From: Nonomuraea montanisoli
GTDB lineage: Bacteria > Actinomycetota > Actinomycetes > Streptosporangiales > Streptosporangiaceae
Assembly (NCBI RefSeq): GCF_013363975.1
Contig: NZ_JABWGN010000006.1
Location: forward strand, 310,001 to 374,000
DNA: 64,000 nt
Reading direction: 5' to 3'
Shown: piece after piece, positions 10,438-19,826 of the stretch
How positions within the stretch are numbered: position 1 is the first letter of the stretch
Layout of the letters: each line of letters opens with the position of its first letter
Position numbers and translations under genes: made by a program
Notes under the pieces: model-generated
What the model saw: only the letters and a program-made list of their open reading frames with translations
Databases searched by the model: none
What the model was told of the DNA's origin: nothing

Positions 10438-11584
10438 GGGAGCCCGGGTGGCCGGGGCGGTGGTGCTGGGGGCGGTCACGGCCCTGCTGGAGGCGGTGTT
10501 CCTGCTGCTGGCGCTGCCGTTCCTCGGCCATCCGAACGTCTCGGGCGCGGCGGTCCGCCTGGCCGGGCTGGAGGTGCGCCGGCTGCACCTCGACCCGGCC
10601 GCCCTGGACCTCATCACCGAGCCTGCCGGACCTGCCGGACCCGCCGGACCCGCCGGGCGCGCGGGTGAGGACCGGGCGCGGCTCGCCGGCGCGCGGGCGC
10701 TGCGGTTCCTGACGCTGCGGCTGCCGGTCGGGGTGCTGGGCGGCCTGGTGGTGACGCTGTTCGTGTACGGGGCCGCCATGGCGGTCGCCGCGCTGCGGGC
10801 GTGGCTGGGCGGCGAGCCGTTCGACGGCATGGTGCCCACGCCGCTGGTGGTGACCTACCTGGTGGTCGCCGGGATCGTGATGCTGTTCATCGACGTCTCC
10901 GGCATGATCGGCGTGTACGCGGTGGAGCGGCGCCTGGCCTGGGCGGTGCTCGCGCCCGACCGCACCGAGGCGCTGGAGCGCAGGATCGCCGAGCTGTCCG
11001 AGAGCCGGGCCGGGATCGTGGCGGCGGTCGACTCCGAGCGGCGCCGCATCGAGCGCGACCTGCACGACGGGCTCCAGCAGCGCCTGGTGGCCCTGTCGAT
11101 GCTGATCGGACGTTCCCGGCGAGGCCGGCCGGAGCTGCTGGACCAGGCGCACGAGGAGGCGCAGCGCGCCCTGGCCGAGCTGCGTGAGGTGGCCTGGCGG
11201 GTGTACCCGAGCGGGCTGGACGCCCTGGGCCTCGACGACGCGCTGGCCGGGGTGGCCGAGCGGTCGAGCGTGCCGGTGGCCGTGGCCTGCGACCTGGACG
11301 AACGGCCGCCGATGGCGGTCGAGACGGCCGCGTACTTCGTGGTGTGCGAGGCCGTCACCAACGCCGCCAAGCACGCCGGCTCGGCGCGCATCGCCGTGGA
11401 CGTCCGCCGCGACGGCGCGGCGCTGGTCGTGCGGGTGGAGGACGACGGCGCGGGCGGCGCCGACCCGGCCGGCAGCGGCCTGTCGGGGCTGGCGCGCCGG
11501 GTGGCGGCGCTGGACGGGACTTTCGAGGTGGCGAGCCCGCCGGGCGGGCCGACGACGATCGTGGCGGAGCTGCCGTGCGGGTGA
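10421..11584 (+). CDS. Two-component sensor histidine kinase (NarL-type partner)
   Basis: A 387-residue kinase. N-terminal hydrophobic segments surround an AGPAGPAGPAG collagen-like stretch near 69-80, then two more membrane helices (about 100-118 and 140-160). The HisKA_3 box ERRRIERDLHDGLQQRL carries the phospho-accepting H215. The HATPase domain has the N box EAVTNAAKHAGS and the G box VEDDGAGG. It overlaps DedA upstream and the response regulator downstream, so all three are co-expressed. The sensed signal is unknown; a cell-envelope role is suggested by DedA. Confidence 0.9.
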   Translation: MRPVAEGARVAGAVVLGAVTALLEAVFLLLALPFLGHPNVSGAAVRLAGLEVRRLHLDPAALDLITEPAGPAGPAGPAGRAGEDRARLAGARALRFLTLRLPVGVLGGLVVTLFVYGAAMAVAALRAWLGGEPFDGMVPTPLVVTYLVVAGIVMLFIDVSGMIGVYAVERRLAWAVLAPDRTEALERRIAELSESRAGIVAAVDSERRRIERDLHDGLQQRLVALSMLIGRSRRGRPELLDQAHEEAQRALAELREVAWRVYPSGLDALGLDDALAGVAERSSVPVAVACDLDERPPMAVETAAYFVVCEAVTNAAKHAGSARIAVDVRRDGAALVVRVEDDGAGGADPAGSGLSGLARRVAALDGTFEVASPPGGPTTIVAELPCG

Positions 11585-12219
11585 TTCTGGCCGAGGACTC
11601 GACCCTGCTGCGCGAGGGTCTCATCCGGCTGCTGGTGGAGGAGGGGCACGAGGTCGCGGCCGCCGTGGGCGACGGCGCGTCGCTGGTGGAGGCCGTGGCC
11701 GAGCACGCCCCTGACGTGGTGGTCGTGGACGTGCGCATGCCGCCCACCCACACCGACGAGGGGCTGCGCGCGGCGCTGGAGATCCGCCGCCGGTGGCCGG
11801 GGGTGCGCCTGCTCGTGCTGTCGCAGTACGTCGAGAAGAAGTACGCGGCCGAGCTGATGAGCGGCGACGTCGAGGGCGTCGGCTACCTGCTGAAGGACCG
11901 GGTGGCGCAGGTGGCCGACTTCCTGGACGCGCTGGAGCGGGTGGCGGCGGGGGGAGCGGCGTTCGACCCTGAGGTGGTGCGCCAGCTCCTGGCCCGCACC
12001 ACGCAGGTGGACCCGCTGGCCCGGCTGACGGCCCGCGAGCGCGAGGTGCTGGAGCGGATGGCGCAGGGCCTGACCAACGCCTCGATCGCGCAGGAGCTGC
12101 ACGTGTCGCAGAGCGCGGTGGAGAAGCACGTCAACGCGCTGTTCGACAAGCTGCGCCTCTCGCACGTCACCGGCTACAGCCGCCGGGTGCTGGCCGTGCT
12201 GCGCTTCCTGGAGTCCTGA
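11575..12219 (+). CDS. LuxR/NarL-family response regulator
   Basis: A 214-residue regulator. The receiver domain has the acidic pair E7-D8, phospho-acceptor D52 in VVVVDVRMPP and K107 in YLLKDRV. The C-terminal GerE-type HTH reads LTAREREVLERMAQGLTNAS and continues with the recognition helix near 165-180. The GTG at 11575 overlaps the kinase end by 10 bases, the common coupled arrangement. It is the cognate partner of the upstream kinase. Confidence 0.92.
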   Translation: MRVILAEDSTLLREGLIRLLVEEGHEVAAAVGDGASLVEAVAEHAPDVVVVDVRMPPTHTDEGLRAALEIRRRWPGVRLLVLSQYVEKKYAAELMSGDVEGVGYLLKDRVAQVADFLDALERVAAGGAAFDPEVVRQLLARTTQVDPLARLTAREREVLERMAQGLTNASIAQELHVSQSAVEKHVNALFDKLRLSHVTGYSRRVLAVLRFLES

Positions 12220-12262
12220 CCCGGGCGCCTCGCGGGCGGGTCCTCCGTGAAGCACGGCACCC

Positions 12263-12291
12263 TTGACAAAAAAATTTGTCGGTGAGACGGT
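12263..12291 (+). promoter_or_regulatory. Promoter with overlapping dyad upstream of DHFR-like gene
   Basis: TTGACA (12263-12268) is followed after 17 bp by GACGGT. The dyad GACAAA-N4-TTTGTC (12265-12280) overlaps the -35 box and spacer, the position expected for a repressor site. The A/T tract is striking in this GC-rich sequence. Confidence 0.5.
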
Positions 12292-12325
12292 GGGGGCACC
12301 TCGGAAACGGACCTAGGAGACACGG

Positions 12326-12868
12326 ATGCGGAAGATCGTCGCGGGACTGTTCGTCTCGCTGGACGGCGTGGTGGAGTCGCCGGAGAAGTGGCACTTCCCG
12401 TACCTCAACGACGAGATGGCGCAGATCATCGGCGACCAGATGAAGGAGGCCGACGCCATGCTGCTCGGCCGCCGCACCTACGAGGAGTTCGCCGCCTACT
12501 GGCCGAACCCCGAGCCGCAGGCCGCCGACCTGGCCGGCTACATGAACGGCACCCCCAAGCACGTCGTCACCACCACCCTGCGCACGGCCGGGTGGCAGAA
12601 CTCCACGATCGTGCGGGGCGACGTCCCGGCCGCGCTCAAGGAGCTCAAGGAGCGGCCGGGCAAGGACATCTCGATCACCGGCAGCCCCACGCTGGTGCGC
12701 TCGCTGCTGGCCGGCGGCCTGCTGGACGAGCTGCGCCTGCTCATCCACCCGATCGTGGTGGGCTGGGGCGCCAAGCTGTTCACCGACGGTGAGCAGGTGC
12801 CGCTGCGGCTCCTCGACAGCCGCACACTGGAGACCGGCGTCATCCACGCGACCTACGGAAGGGCCTGA
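12326..12868 (+). CDS. Dihydrofolate reductase family protein (RibD C-terminal fold)
   Basis: A 180-residue protein of the RibD_C/DHFR-like superfamily. Seen: the N-terminal strand KIVAGLFVSLDGVVE, the LLGRRTYEEFAAYWP block, the ISITGSPTLVRSLLAGGLLDE motif (NADPH-binding part) and the HPIVVGWGAKLF turn. Members reduce varied substrates; the specific reaction is unknown. It has a GGAG site upstream and is followed at 2 bases by the DUF3052-like gene, forming a two-gene operon. Confidence 0.88.
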   Translation: MRKIVAGLFVSLDGVVESPEKWHFPYLNDEMAQIIGDQMKEADAMLLGRRTYEEFAAYWPNPEPQAADLAGYMNGTPKHVVTTTLRTAGWQNSTIVRGDVPAALKELKERPGKDISITGSPTLVRSLLAGGLLDELRLLIHPIVVGWGAKLFTDGEQVPLRLLDSRTLETGVIHATYGRA

Positions 12869-12870
12869 CC

Positions 12871-13281
12871 ATGCCGACGACCACCAGCACCAAGACCGTC
12901 GCCGCCAAGCTCCTGGTCAAGCCGGGCACCGTCGTCTGGGTCTCCGACCCGGCCCACCGGAGCCTGGTCGAGCCGCTGCCCGAGGGCGCCCGTCACGCGG
13001 AGAGCCTCGGCGAGGCGGACGTCGCGGTGGTCTTCGCCGCCGACGCCGCCTCGGCCCGGCGGCTGCTGGACGAGCACCGCGACGCGCTGACCGGCCCGTC
13101 CGTGCTGTGGGTGGCCTACCCGAAGGGCAACCGGTCCGACGTCAACCGCGACACGCTGTGGCCGATCGTCGGCGAGTACGGCCTGCGGCCCAACGGGCAG
13201 GTGGCCGTGGACGAGGTCTGGTCGGCGCTGCGCTTCCGTCCGCTGAAGGAGGGCGAGGCGCCGTTCACGGGCGGCCGCTGA
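12871..13281 (+). CDS. DUF3052-like protein
   Basis: A 136-residue protein with the DUF3052 layout: AAKLLVKPGTVVWVSDP near the start, ADVAVVFAADAASARRLLDE in the middle, VLWVAYPKGNRSDVNRDTLW, and the ending VAVDEVWSALRF. The fold is probably a small Rossmann-like domain of unknown function. It is the second gene after the DHFR-like protein. Confidence 0.75.
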   Translation: MPTTTSTKTVAAKLLVKPGTVVWVSDPAHRSLVEPLPEGARHAESLGEADVAVVFAADAASARRLLDEHRDALTGPSVLWVAYPKGNRSDVNRDTLWPIVGEYGLRPNGQVAVDEVWSALRFRPLKEGEAPFTGGR

Positions 13282-13339
13282 GCGCCCCGCCCGTGCGGCG
13301 GGACGCTCTGGTCGAAGGGCTCGGATCGAGGGGTTCGGG

Positions 13340-14209
13340 TCAGGGCGTGAGGGAGCGCAGGCGGGAGCGGATGGCCGTGGCGGTGGCCGAGCCGGCCTCC
13401 CAGCTTCCGTCCAGCGGGGTGATGGTGACGTTGCCGGCGGCCAGCAGCGTGCGGTCGGCGTCCGGCACCGGGTCGGGGCCGGGGTCGGCGATCGGGACGA
13501 TGCGGTAGCACAGGGGGCACGCCTCGGGCGCGGGCGTGTAGCCGGCGCCGTACGGCAGCGAGGTGCCCAGGTGGGCGAGGCTGACCGTGCCGTTGGGCGT
13601 GACGGGGTAGTTGACGTTGAGCGCGGTGCGGGCCGGCAGCACGGGACCGCCGTTCGCGGTGGCCGCCAGCCGGTTCACCAGCCGTACGGTGAACGCGATC
13701 GACCGGGCGGCGCTGGGCACGGCGCTGCCGTCGCGGGCGACGCTGAGCGCGATGGCGGGGACGCCCGCGACGACGGCGGTGATGGCGGCGCCGACCGTGC
13801 CGGAGTAGGTGGCGGCGGCCGCGACGTTCTCGCCCGGGTTCGGGCCGGAGACAACCAGGTCGGGCAGGTCGCCGGCGAAGGGGACCCGGGTGCCGAAGGA
13901 GACGGCGTCGCTGGGGCTGCCGCCGACGGCCCAGCCGTGGTCCTGCTTGCCGGCCTCGATCGTGCCGCCGAACCTGGCGTTGATCTGGGTGCCGGAGGCG
14001 CTGGCGTCGGCGGCCGGGGCGACGACCGTGACCTCGTGCCCGGCGGCCTCCAGAGCCTCGCGGAGCTGGTGGAGGTAGGTCGAGGAGTAACCGTCGTCGT
14101 TGGTCAGCAGGATGCGCAGGGGCTCCCGGTGGAGCGCCTGCGCCGGGGCGGTGCCCGTGGCCAGGAACGAGAGAAGGAGGAGGGGGACGAGGGCGAGGCG
14201 TTTGAACAC
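13340..14209 (-). CDS. Secreted 5'/3'-nucleotidase SurE family protein
   Basis: A 289-residue SurE-type phosphatase with an N-terminal Sec signal (basic start, LALVPLLLLSFLATG core, cleavage near APAQA). The SurE metal centre is visible as TNDDGY (36-41) and VVSGPNPGEN, with the YSGTVGAA motif. Classical SurE proteins are cytoplasmic; signal-bearing forms occur in actinomycetes and would act on extracellular nucleotides or phosphate esters. The GTG at 14209 is set by AAGGAGAT 5 bases upstream. Confidence 0.87.
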   Translation of the reverse strand: MFKRLALVPLLLLSFLATGTAPAQALHREPLRILLTNDDGYSSTYLHQLREALEAAGHEVTVVAPAADASASGTQINARFGGTIEAGKQDHGWAVGGSPSDAVSFGTRVPFAGDLPDLVVSGPNPGENVAAAATYSGTVGAAITAVVAGVPAIALSVARDGSAVPSAARSIAFTVRLVNRLAATANGGPVLPARTALNVNYPVTPNGTVSLAHLGTSLPYGAGYTPAPEACPLCYRIVPIADPGPDPVPDADRTLLAAGNVTITPLDGSWEAGSATATAIRSRLRSLTP

Positions 14210-14372
14210 GTGGATCTCCTTGCCGAGCACCGGTGCCGACACGTGGCGGAGCTCGCCTACGTGACGGCTTGGACGGTATGTGCGCCCCGCCCCGCCGGAC
14301 TACCTGCAAACCCCCTCAACCAACCCCAGATGAACCCCAGGTGAACCCCGAGTGAACGCCGTCGGTCGCTGC

Positions 14373-15089
14373 TCAGCCGACGGCGCGGTCGACGGCCGCC
14401 ACGTACGCGTAGAAGGCCTTCGTGCGGTTCGCGGGGTTCTCGACCCAGGCGCGCTCCAGCCTGCCGTCCTTGAAGAACCGCTCCCGCTGGCCCCGGCTGA
14501 TCTCCAGTTGCACCCCCATGCCCCTGCGGTTCCTGTTCGCGATGTTGCCAGGGCTGTCACCGCCGATCTCCTCGGGGACGGACGCCGAGACCGCGAACCC
14601 GGCGGCGCGCAGCTCGGCCTTGACCTTCCTGATCAGCGCCGTGTCCCGCCCGCCGACGTAGGTGGTGGCGTCGGAGCCCGACGCCGCGTGCCAGGAGACG
14701 GTGCGGTCGACCCCCGCCACCACCTTCAGCGCCCGGGGCTCGTCGAAGTGCGTGGCGGTGATGTGCAGGGCGCTGTTGCCCGTGGCCTTGATGCCTTCGA
14801 ACGCGTAATAGGCGTCCCTGCGGCCCGCGGCCTGGTCGGCGAGCTGCGACGTGGGCGCCTCGATGGCGCCGCCGTGGATGGCGATGTGCGCCACCTTCGC
14901 CCCGCGGGGGACGCGCAGGACGCGCCGGTAGTCCTTGCCCTCGACCTCGTGGGCGGAGAGCTCGGCATAGTCGGCGTAGACGTCGCGCGCCTCCGCGGGC
15001 GCCGCCGGCCGCGCGGACTCGGCGAGCGCGGCGGGGGCGAGGCTCATCACGAGCGCGTTCGCGACGGCGATGGACAGGATTCTCTTCAC
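14373..15089 (-). CDS. Secreted poly-gamma-glutamate hydrolase family protein
   Basis: A 238-residue protein with a signal peptide (ILSIAVANALVMSLAPAALAE). The mature part has the PghP/DUF867 pattern: AIHGGAIEAPTSQLAD (zinc-ligand region with H and E), YAFEGIKATGNSALHITATH, the H-F-D-E-P motif, and NIANRNRRGMGVQLEIS with the conserved R-G-x-Q-L-E-x-S. Phage PghP enzymes cut poly-gamma-glutamate; the bacterial secreted versions may act on envelope or capsule polymers. The GTG at 15089 follows GGAAGG. Confidence 0.82.
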   Translation of the reverse strand: MKRILSIAVANALVMSLAPAALAESARPAAPAEARDVYADYAELSAHEVEGKDYRRVLRVPRGAKVAHIAIHGGAIEAPTSQLADQAAGRRDAYYAFEGIKATGNSALHITATHFDEPRALKVVAGVDRTVSWHAASGSDATTYVGGRDTALIRKVKAELRAAGFAVSASVPEEIGGDSPGNIANRNRRGMGVQLEISRGQRERFFKDGRLERAWVENPANRTKAFYAYVAAVDRAVG

Positions 15090-15246
15090 GTGGCACCTTC
15101 CGACGATCTTTCCGACGGCCATCATGCCGCGTACGGGCTCGGCCACGACAGGGAGGCCCTCGCGCGGCGGCCCGGCCCCCTCCTCGACGGCGTGGCCTGC
15201 CTTCTCGGCGGCCCGTCCTCCCTCCTCGGCGGCGTGGCCGAACGCC

Positions 15247-15260
15247 TAGGCTGTGGCCCG
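15247..15260 (+). promoter_or_regulatory. -10 box of a probable leaderless promoter
   Basis: TAGGCT at 15247-15252 lies seven bases before the GTG at 15260, with no ribosome site between. This is the spacing of a leaderless transcript. The same TAGGCTGTG context precedes the MmyB-type gene at 22996. Confidence 0.5.
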
Positions 15261-16342
15261 TGATCAGCACGCGTGAGCTCAACCGGGCGACCCTGGCCCG
15301 CCAGCTGCTGCTCCGGCGGCACGCCATGCCCGCCCTGGAGGCCGTGGAGCACCTCGTCGGCCTGCAGGCCCAGGCCCCCTTCCCCCCGTACTTCGGCCTG
15401 TGGTCGCGCCTGGACGGCTTCACCCCGGACGAGCTGGCCCGGCCGCTGCTGGAGCGTGAGGCGGTGCGCATGGTGCTCATGCGCGGCACCGTCCACCTCG
15501 TCACCGCCGCCGACGCCCTGACCCTGCGCCCGCTCACGCAGCCGCTCCTCGACCGCCACCTGAACCTCGCCCACGGCCGTTCCCTCCAGGGCGTGGACGC
15601 CGACCGGTTGGCCAAGACCATCCGCCAGGCCCTGGCGGAGCGGCCCCTGACGTCGGCGGAGCTGGGCGCGCACCTGGCCGAGCGCTTCCCCGCCGCCGCG
15701 CCGGACGATCTCGCGGTGGCCGTGCGCTGCGTGGTGCCGCTCGTCCAGGTGCCGCCCCGCGCCGTGTGGGGCAAGGCTGGGCGGACCGCGTACGCGGCGA
15801 TGGAGGACTGGCTGGGACGGCCGCCGCACCCCGAGCCGTCGCCCGAGCGGCTGGTGCTGCGCTACCTGGCCGCCTTCGGGCCCGCCACGGTCGCCGACGC
15901 CCAGGCGTGGTCCGGCCTGACCGGGCTGCGGGAGATCGTCGAGCGGCTGCGTCCCCGGCTCGTCGTCCTCCGCGACGAGCAGGGACGGGAGCTGTTCGAC
16001 CTGCCGGACGCGCCGCGTCCCGGCGCCGACGTGCCCGCGCCCGTGCGGCTGGTCGCGCCGTTCGACAACGTGCTGCTCGGCCACGCCGACCGCACCCGGA
16101 TCATCTCCGACGAGCACCGCAGGACGGTCATCACGATCAACGGGCAGGTGCTGGGCACGGTGCTGGCCGACGGGTTCGTGCGCGGGGTCTGGAAGCGCGA
16201 GGGGCCGGTGGTCACGGTCGAGCCGTTCGCGCCGCTGACGCCGGGGCAGGTGGAGGAGGTCAGGGCCGAGGCGCTGGCGCTGCTCGCCTTCGCCGAACCG
16301 GCCAAGGCGGACCGGCACGAGGTCAGGGGGATCGGCTCATGA
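15260..16342 (+). CDS. Winged-helix DNA-binding domain protein (HTH_42, YcaQ/AlkX-related)
   Basis: A 360-residue protein of the HTH_42 family. Seen: the start ELNRATLARQLLLRR, the HLVGLQAQAPFPPYFGLWSR block, LMRGTVHLVTAADAL and a C-terminal VRLVAPFDNVLLGHADR motif. Related YcaQ/AlkZ proteins are DNA glycosylases acting on crosslinks; the present protein belongs to the broader subgroup and may not be catalytic. It overlaps the SRPBCC gene by four bases (ATGA). Confidence 0.85.
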   Translation: MISTRELNRATLARQLLLRRHAMPALEAVEHLVGLQAQAPFPPYFGLWSRLDGFTPDELARPLLEREAVRMVLMRGTVHLVTAADALTLRPLTQPLLDRHLNLAHGRSLQGVDADRLAKTIRQALAERPLTSAELGAHLAERFPAAAPDDLAVAVRCVVPLVQVPPRAVWGKAGRTAYAAMEDWLGRPPHPEPSPERLVLRYLAAFGPATVADAQAWSGLTGLREIVERLRPRLVVLRDEQGRELFDLPDAPRPGADVPAPVRLVAPFDNVLLGHADRTRIISDEHRRTVITINGQVLGTVLADGFVRGVWKREGPVVTVEPFAPLTPGQVEEVRAEALALLAFAEPAKADRHEVRGIGS

Positions 16343-16815
16343 GCGTCGCGACAGGCGGGCACCGGACGAGCGGGAGCCGGGCCGGGAGACAGGGGGTGAG
16401 CGGGGCCCGGATGGGGGCGGCGGTGCTGGTCGCCGCGCCGCCCGAACGGGTCTTCGCCGTGCTCACCGACTGGCCGCGCCACCACGAGTGGATGCTCCTC
16501 ACCACCGCCCGGCGCAGCGGGCCCGACCAGGTGGAGGCGTTCACCGGGGTGGGACCGCTGGGGTTCCTCGACACGATGACGATCACCCGCTGGGAACCGC
16601 CGGGGCTCGTGCGGGTCCGCCACACCGGGCGGCTGGTGCGCGGCGAGGGCGTCTTCCGGATCCGGCCGTACGGGGGCGGCAGCCGGGTGATCTGGGCCGA
16701 GGACCTGGACCTGCCGCTGGGGGCGCTCGGGCGGCTGCTGTGGCCGCTGGCCAGGCCGTTCGCCGACGCGATGGCGCGGCTGTCGCTGCGCCGCCTGGCC
16801 CGCCTCGTGGAGTGA
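16339..16815 (+). CDS. SRPBCC family protein
   Basis: A 158-residue START-like protein (polyketide cyclase/dehydrase type). The domain starts after a 25-residue basic tail with MGAAVLVAAPPERVFAVLTD, followed by W..H.EW and the central strands ending in a long amphipathic helix RPFADAMARLSLRRLARLVE. It likely binds a hydrophobic ligand. Its ATG overlaps the upstream stop. Confidence 0.85.
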   Translation: MSVATGGHRTSGSRAGRQGVSGARMGAAVLVAAPPERVFAVLTDWPRHHEWMLLTTARRSGPDQVEAFTGVGPLGFLDTMTITRWEPPGLVRVRHTGRLVRGEGVFRIRPYGGGSRVIWAEDLDLPLGALGRLLWPLARPFADAMARLSLRRLARLVE

Positions 16816-16828
16816 CCCACGCCGTCCG

Positions 16829-18088
<1,260 letters not shown>

Positions 18089-18122
18089 CCGCACCGCCTC
18101 CTCGCGCCTCGCTCTTCCAAGA

Positions 18123-18143
18123 TCAGATGATGCCATCATCTGA
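18123..18143. promoter_or_regulatory. 21-bp perfect palindrome between clpX and TetR
   Basis: Arms TCAGATGATG (18123-18132) and CATCATCTGA (18134-18143) flank a single central C with no mismatch. It lies 35 bases before the ClpX ATG and 55 before the TetR ATG, where a TetR dimer would block both promoters. A -10-like TATCTT follows on the plus strand. Confidence 0.7.
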
Positions 18144-18198
18144 ATGGCGACGGTATCTTGGTCGCGGACAGGGCGCAAACGCGCGCGACGGGAGGACG

Positions 18199-19554
18199 AT
18201 GGCCCGGCTCAGCAGGGCGGAGCTGCAACGACTCAACCGCGCGAAGGTGCTCGAGGCGGCGCGGGGGGAGTTCGCGGAGCGGGGCTTCGGCGGCGCCACG
18301 ATCGACGGCATCGCCGCACGGGCGGGGCTGACGCGGGGAGCCGTGTACTCGAACTTCCCCGGCAAGCGGGCCCTGTACTTCACGGTCCTGGCCGAGCTGT
18401 CCAGCCCCGCCGAACCCGTTCCCGGGGAGGCCGCCCGGGCGCGCACGGCGCGGGAGGCGCTCGGGGCGTTCGCGCGGGCCTGGGTGACGCGGCTGCCGCT
18501 GGTGAGCGGCGGCCGCGGCGACCCGGGTGACCCGGCCGGCGAGGGGCGCCTGCCGGTGGACCTCATGCCGGAGGTTCTCGCCGACGAGCGGCTGCGGGCG
18601 GTGGTGTCGGGGCTGCGCCGGCTCGACGCGCTGCTGCTCGGGCTGGCCCTGGAGCGCATGGACGCCCTGGAACGCGGCGATCTCCTGGAGGGGGACGCCG
18701 GGGCCGGGGGTCTGCCCCCAGGGCTCGCCGGGGCCGGGGCCGGGGTGGCGGGAGGCGGGCGCCGGGTGCGGGTGGCCGAGGCGGCGCTGATGACGCTGAG
18801 AGGCGCGAGCGAGCTGGCCGTCGCCGCGCCCGGCTTCGTGGAGCCGTTCGACCTGGTCGCGGTGTGCGACGAACTGGCTGGGCTGGACCTGGACGACCGG
18901 TGGACCCCGCCGCCGCACGTCCCGCCCGTCCAGCCGGCCGACGCCCCCTGGCCGGCCGACGCCCCCTGGCGGGATGCTCCCTGGCCGGGCTTCGCGCCCG
19001 GTGGCGCCATCGCGCCCGGTGGCGCCATCGCGCCCGGTGGCGCCATCGCGCCCGGTGGCGCCATCGCGCCCGGTGGCGCCATCGCGCCCGGTGGCGACCT
19101 CGCGGTGGAGGGAGGGGCGGGCTCGGCGCGGGTCGGCTCGGCGCGGGCCGGTGACCTCGCGGCGACGGCTGTGACGGCGGAGGACGGCGTGGTGGCGGTG
19201 CTCGGGCCGCTTGAGGCCGCCGCCGCCGAGGAGGCCGTACGGGCCGCGCCGCCCGGCGTGCCGGTGACCGTGGCCCTGGTCAGCGATGATCCGGCGGAGT
19301 CCGCGCCGCTGACGCGGCTCGTGCTCGCCGACGTGACCCGCTGCCTGCGCGAGGCGTTCCCGCCCGGCGCGTGGCCCCGGCTGCGCGTGACGTACGACGC
19401 CACGGGCGCGCTGGCCGCGGCGGCCGGAGTGCCCGCGGTGACGGACGGGACGGTGGCGGCGGTGCGGGTGCGGGACGGCCGGATCGTCGCCCGCGCCGAC
19501 GGCCCCGGCGCCTGCCACGCGATCGCCACCGGCGTCCGCCTCGCCGCCGTGTAG
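18199..19554 (+). CDS. TetR-type regulator with C-terminal extension
   Basis: A 451-residue protein, more than twice the usual TetR length. Residues 1-60 are a standard TetR HTH (VLEAARGEFAERGFGGATID, then GAVYSNFPGKRALY). A typical ligand domain follows to about 240. Then come Pro/Asp/Trp repeats (PADAPWP), five to six copies of the hexapeptide APGGAI, and a C-terminal domain of about 130 residues with a thioredoxin-fold look (VVAVLGP ... VPVTVALVSDD ... YDATGALAAAAGVP ... AVRVRDGRIVARADG) but no CxxC. The ATG at 18199 has GGGAGG upstream. It probably represses itself and clpX. Confidence 0.8.
   Translation: MARLSRAELQRLNRAKVLEAARGEFAERGFGGATIDGIAARAGLTRGAVYSNFPGKRALYFTVLAELSSPAEPVPGEAARARTAREALGAFARAWVTRLPLVSGGRGDPGDPAGEGRLPVDLMPEVLADERLRAVVSGLRRLDALLLGLALERMDALERGDLLEGDAGAGGLPPGLAGAGAGVAGGGRRVRVAEAALMTLRGASELAVAAPGFVEPFDLVAVCDELAGLDLDDRWTPPPHVPPVQPADAPWPADAPWRDAPWPGFAPGGAIAPGGAIAPGGAIAPGGAIAPGGAIAPGGDLAVEGGAGSARVGSARAGDLAATAVTAEDGVVAVLGPLEAAAAEEAVRAAPPGVPVTVALVSDDPAESAPLTRLVLADVTRCLREAFPPGAWPRLRVTYDATGALAAAAGVPAVTDGTVAAVRVRDGRIVARADGPGACHAIATGVRLAAV
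18994..19101 (+). repeat. 18-bp tandem repeat inside the TetR gene
   Basis: Five exact copies of GCGCCCGGTGGCGCCATC from 18994 to 19083, plus a sixth with GACCTC at its end (19084-19101). They encode repeated A-P-G-G-A-I. Each unit contains GGCGCC, so the tract is also locally palindromic and prone to slippage. Confidence 0.9.
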
Positions 19555-19600
19555 CCGTTCCCCAAGGCTCCGGGGTTCCGCGGGTCCTCGGTTCCCCGGG

Positions 19601-19645
19601 CTCCGCGGGCTCCGCGGGCTCCGCGGGCTCCGCGGGCTCCGCGGT
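19601..19645. repeat. 9-bp tandem repeat CTCCGCGGG
   Basis: Four exact copies and one ending GGT, just after the TetR stop. It is intergenic, unless a minus-strand frame coding PAE repeats is used, for which there is no other support. Confidence 0.85.
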
Positions 19646-19690
19646 TCCGCGCGTCCTCGGTCCGCCTGATATGATCTGTTCCATCACTTG

Positions 19691-19732
19691 AGCCTTCTCG
19701 GCCCGGACCACGTCCGCCGAGGAGGCTTTTTT
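19691..19732 (+). terminator. Rho-independent terminator after the TetR gene
   Basis: AGCCTTCTCGG (19691-19701) pairs with CCGAGGAGGCT (19717-19727) at 10 of 11 positions across a 15-base loop, followed by six T residues. It separates the TetR gene from the aldo/keto reductase. Confidence 0.75.
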
Positions 19733-19826
19733 CATGTCCGGGGCCACCGCGCCCCCACTGCGGGCGTCCCCCGGCCGAAGCCGTGAACCGGCCCGCCTTC
19801 CCGCGATCGCGCACCAAAGGAGATCC

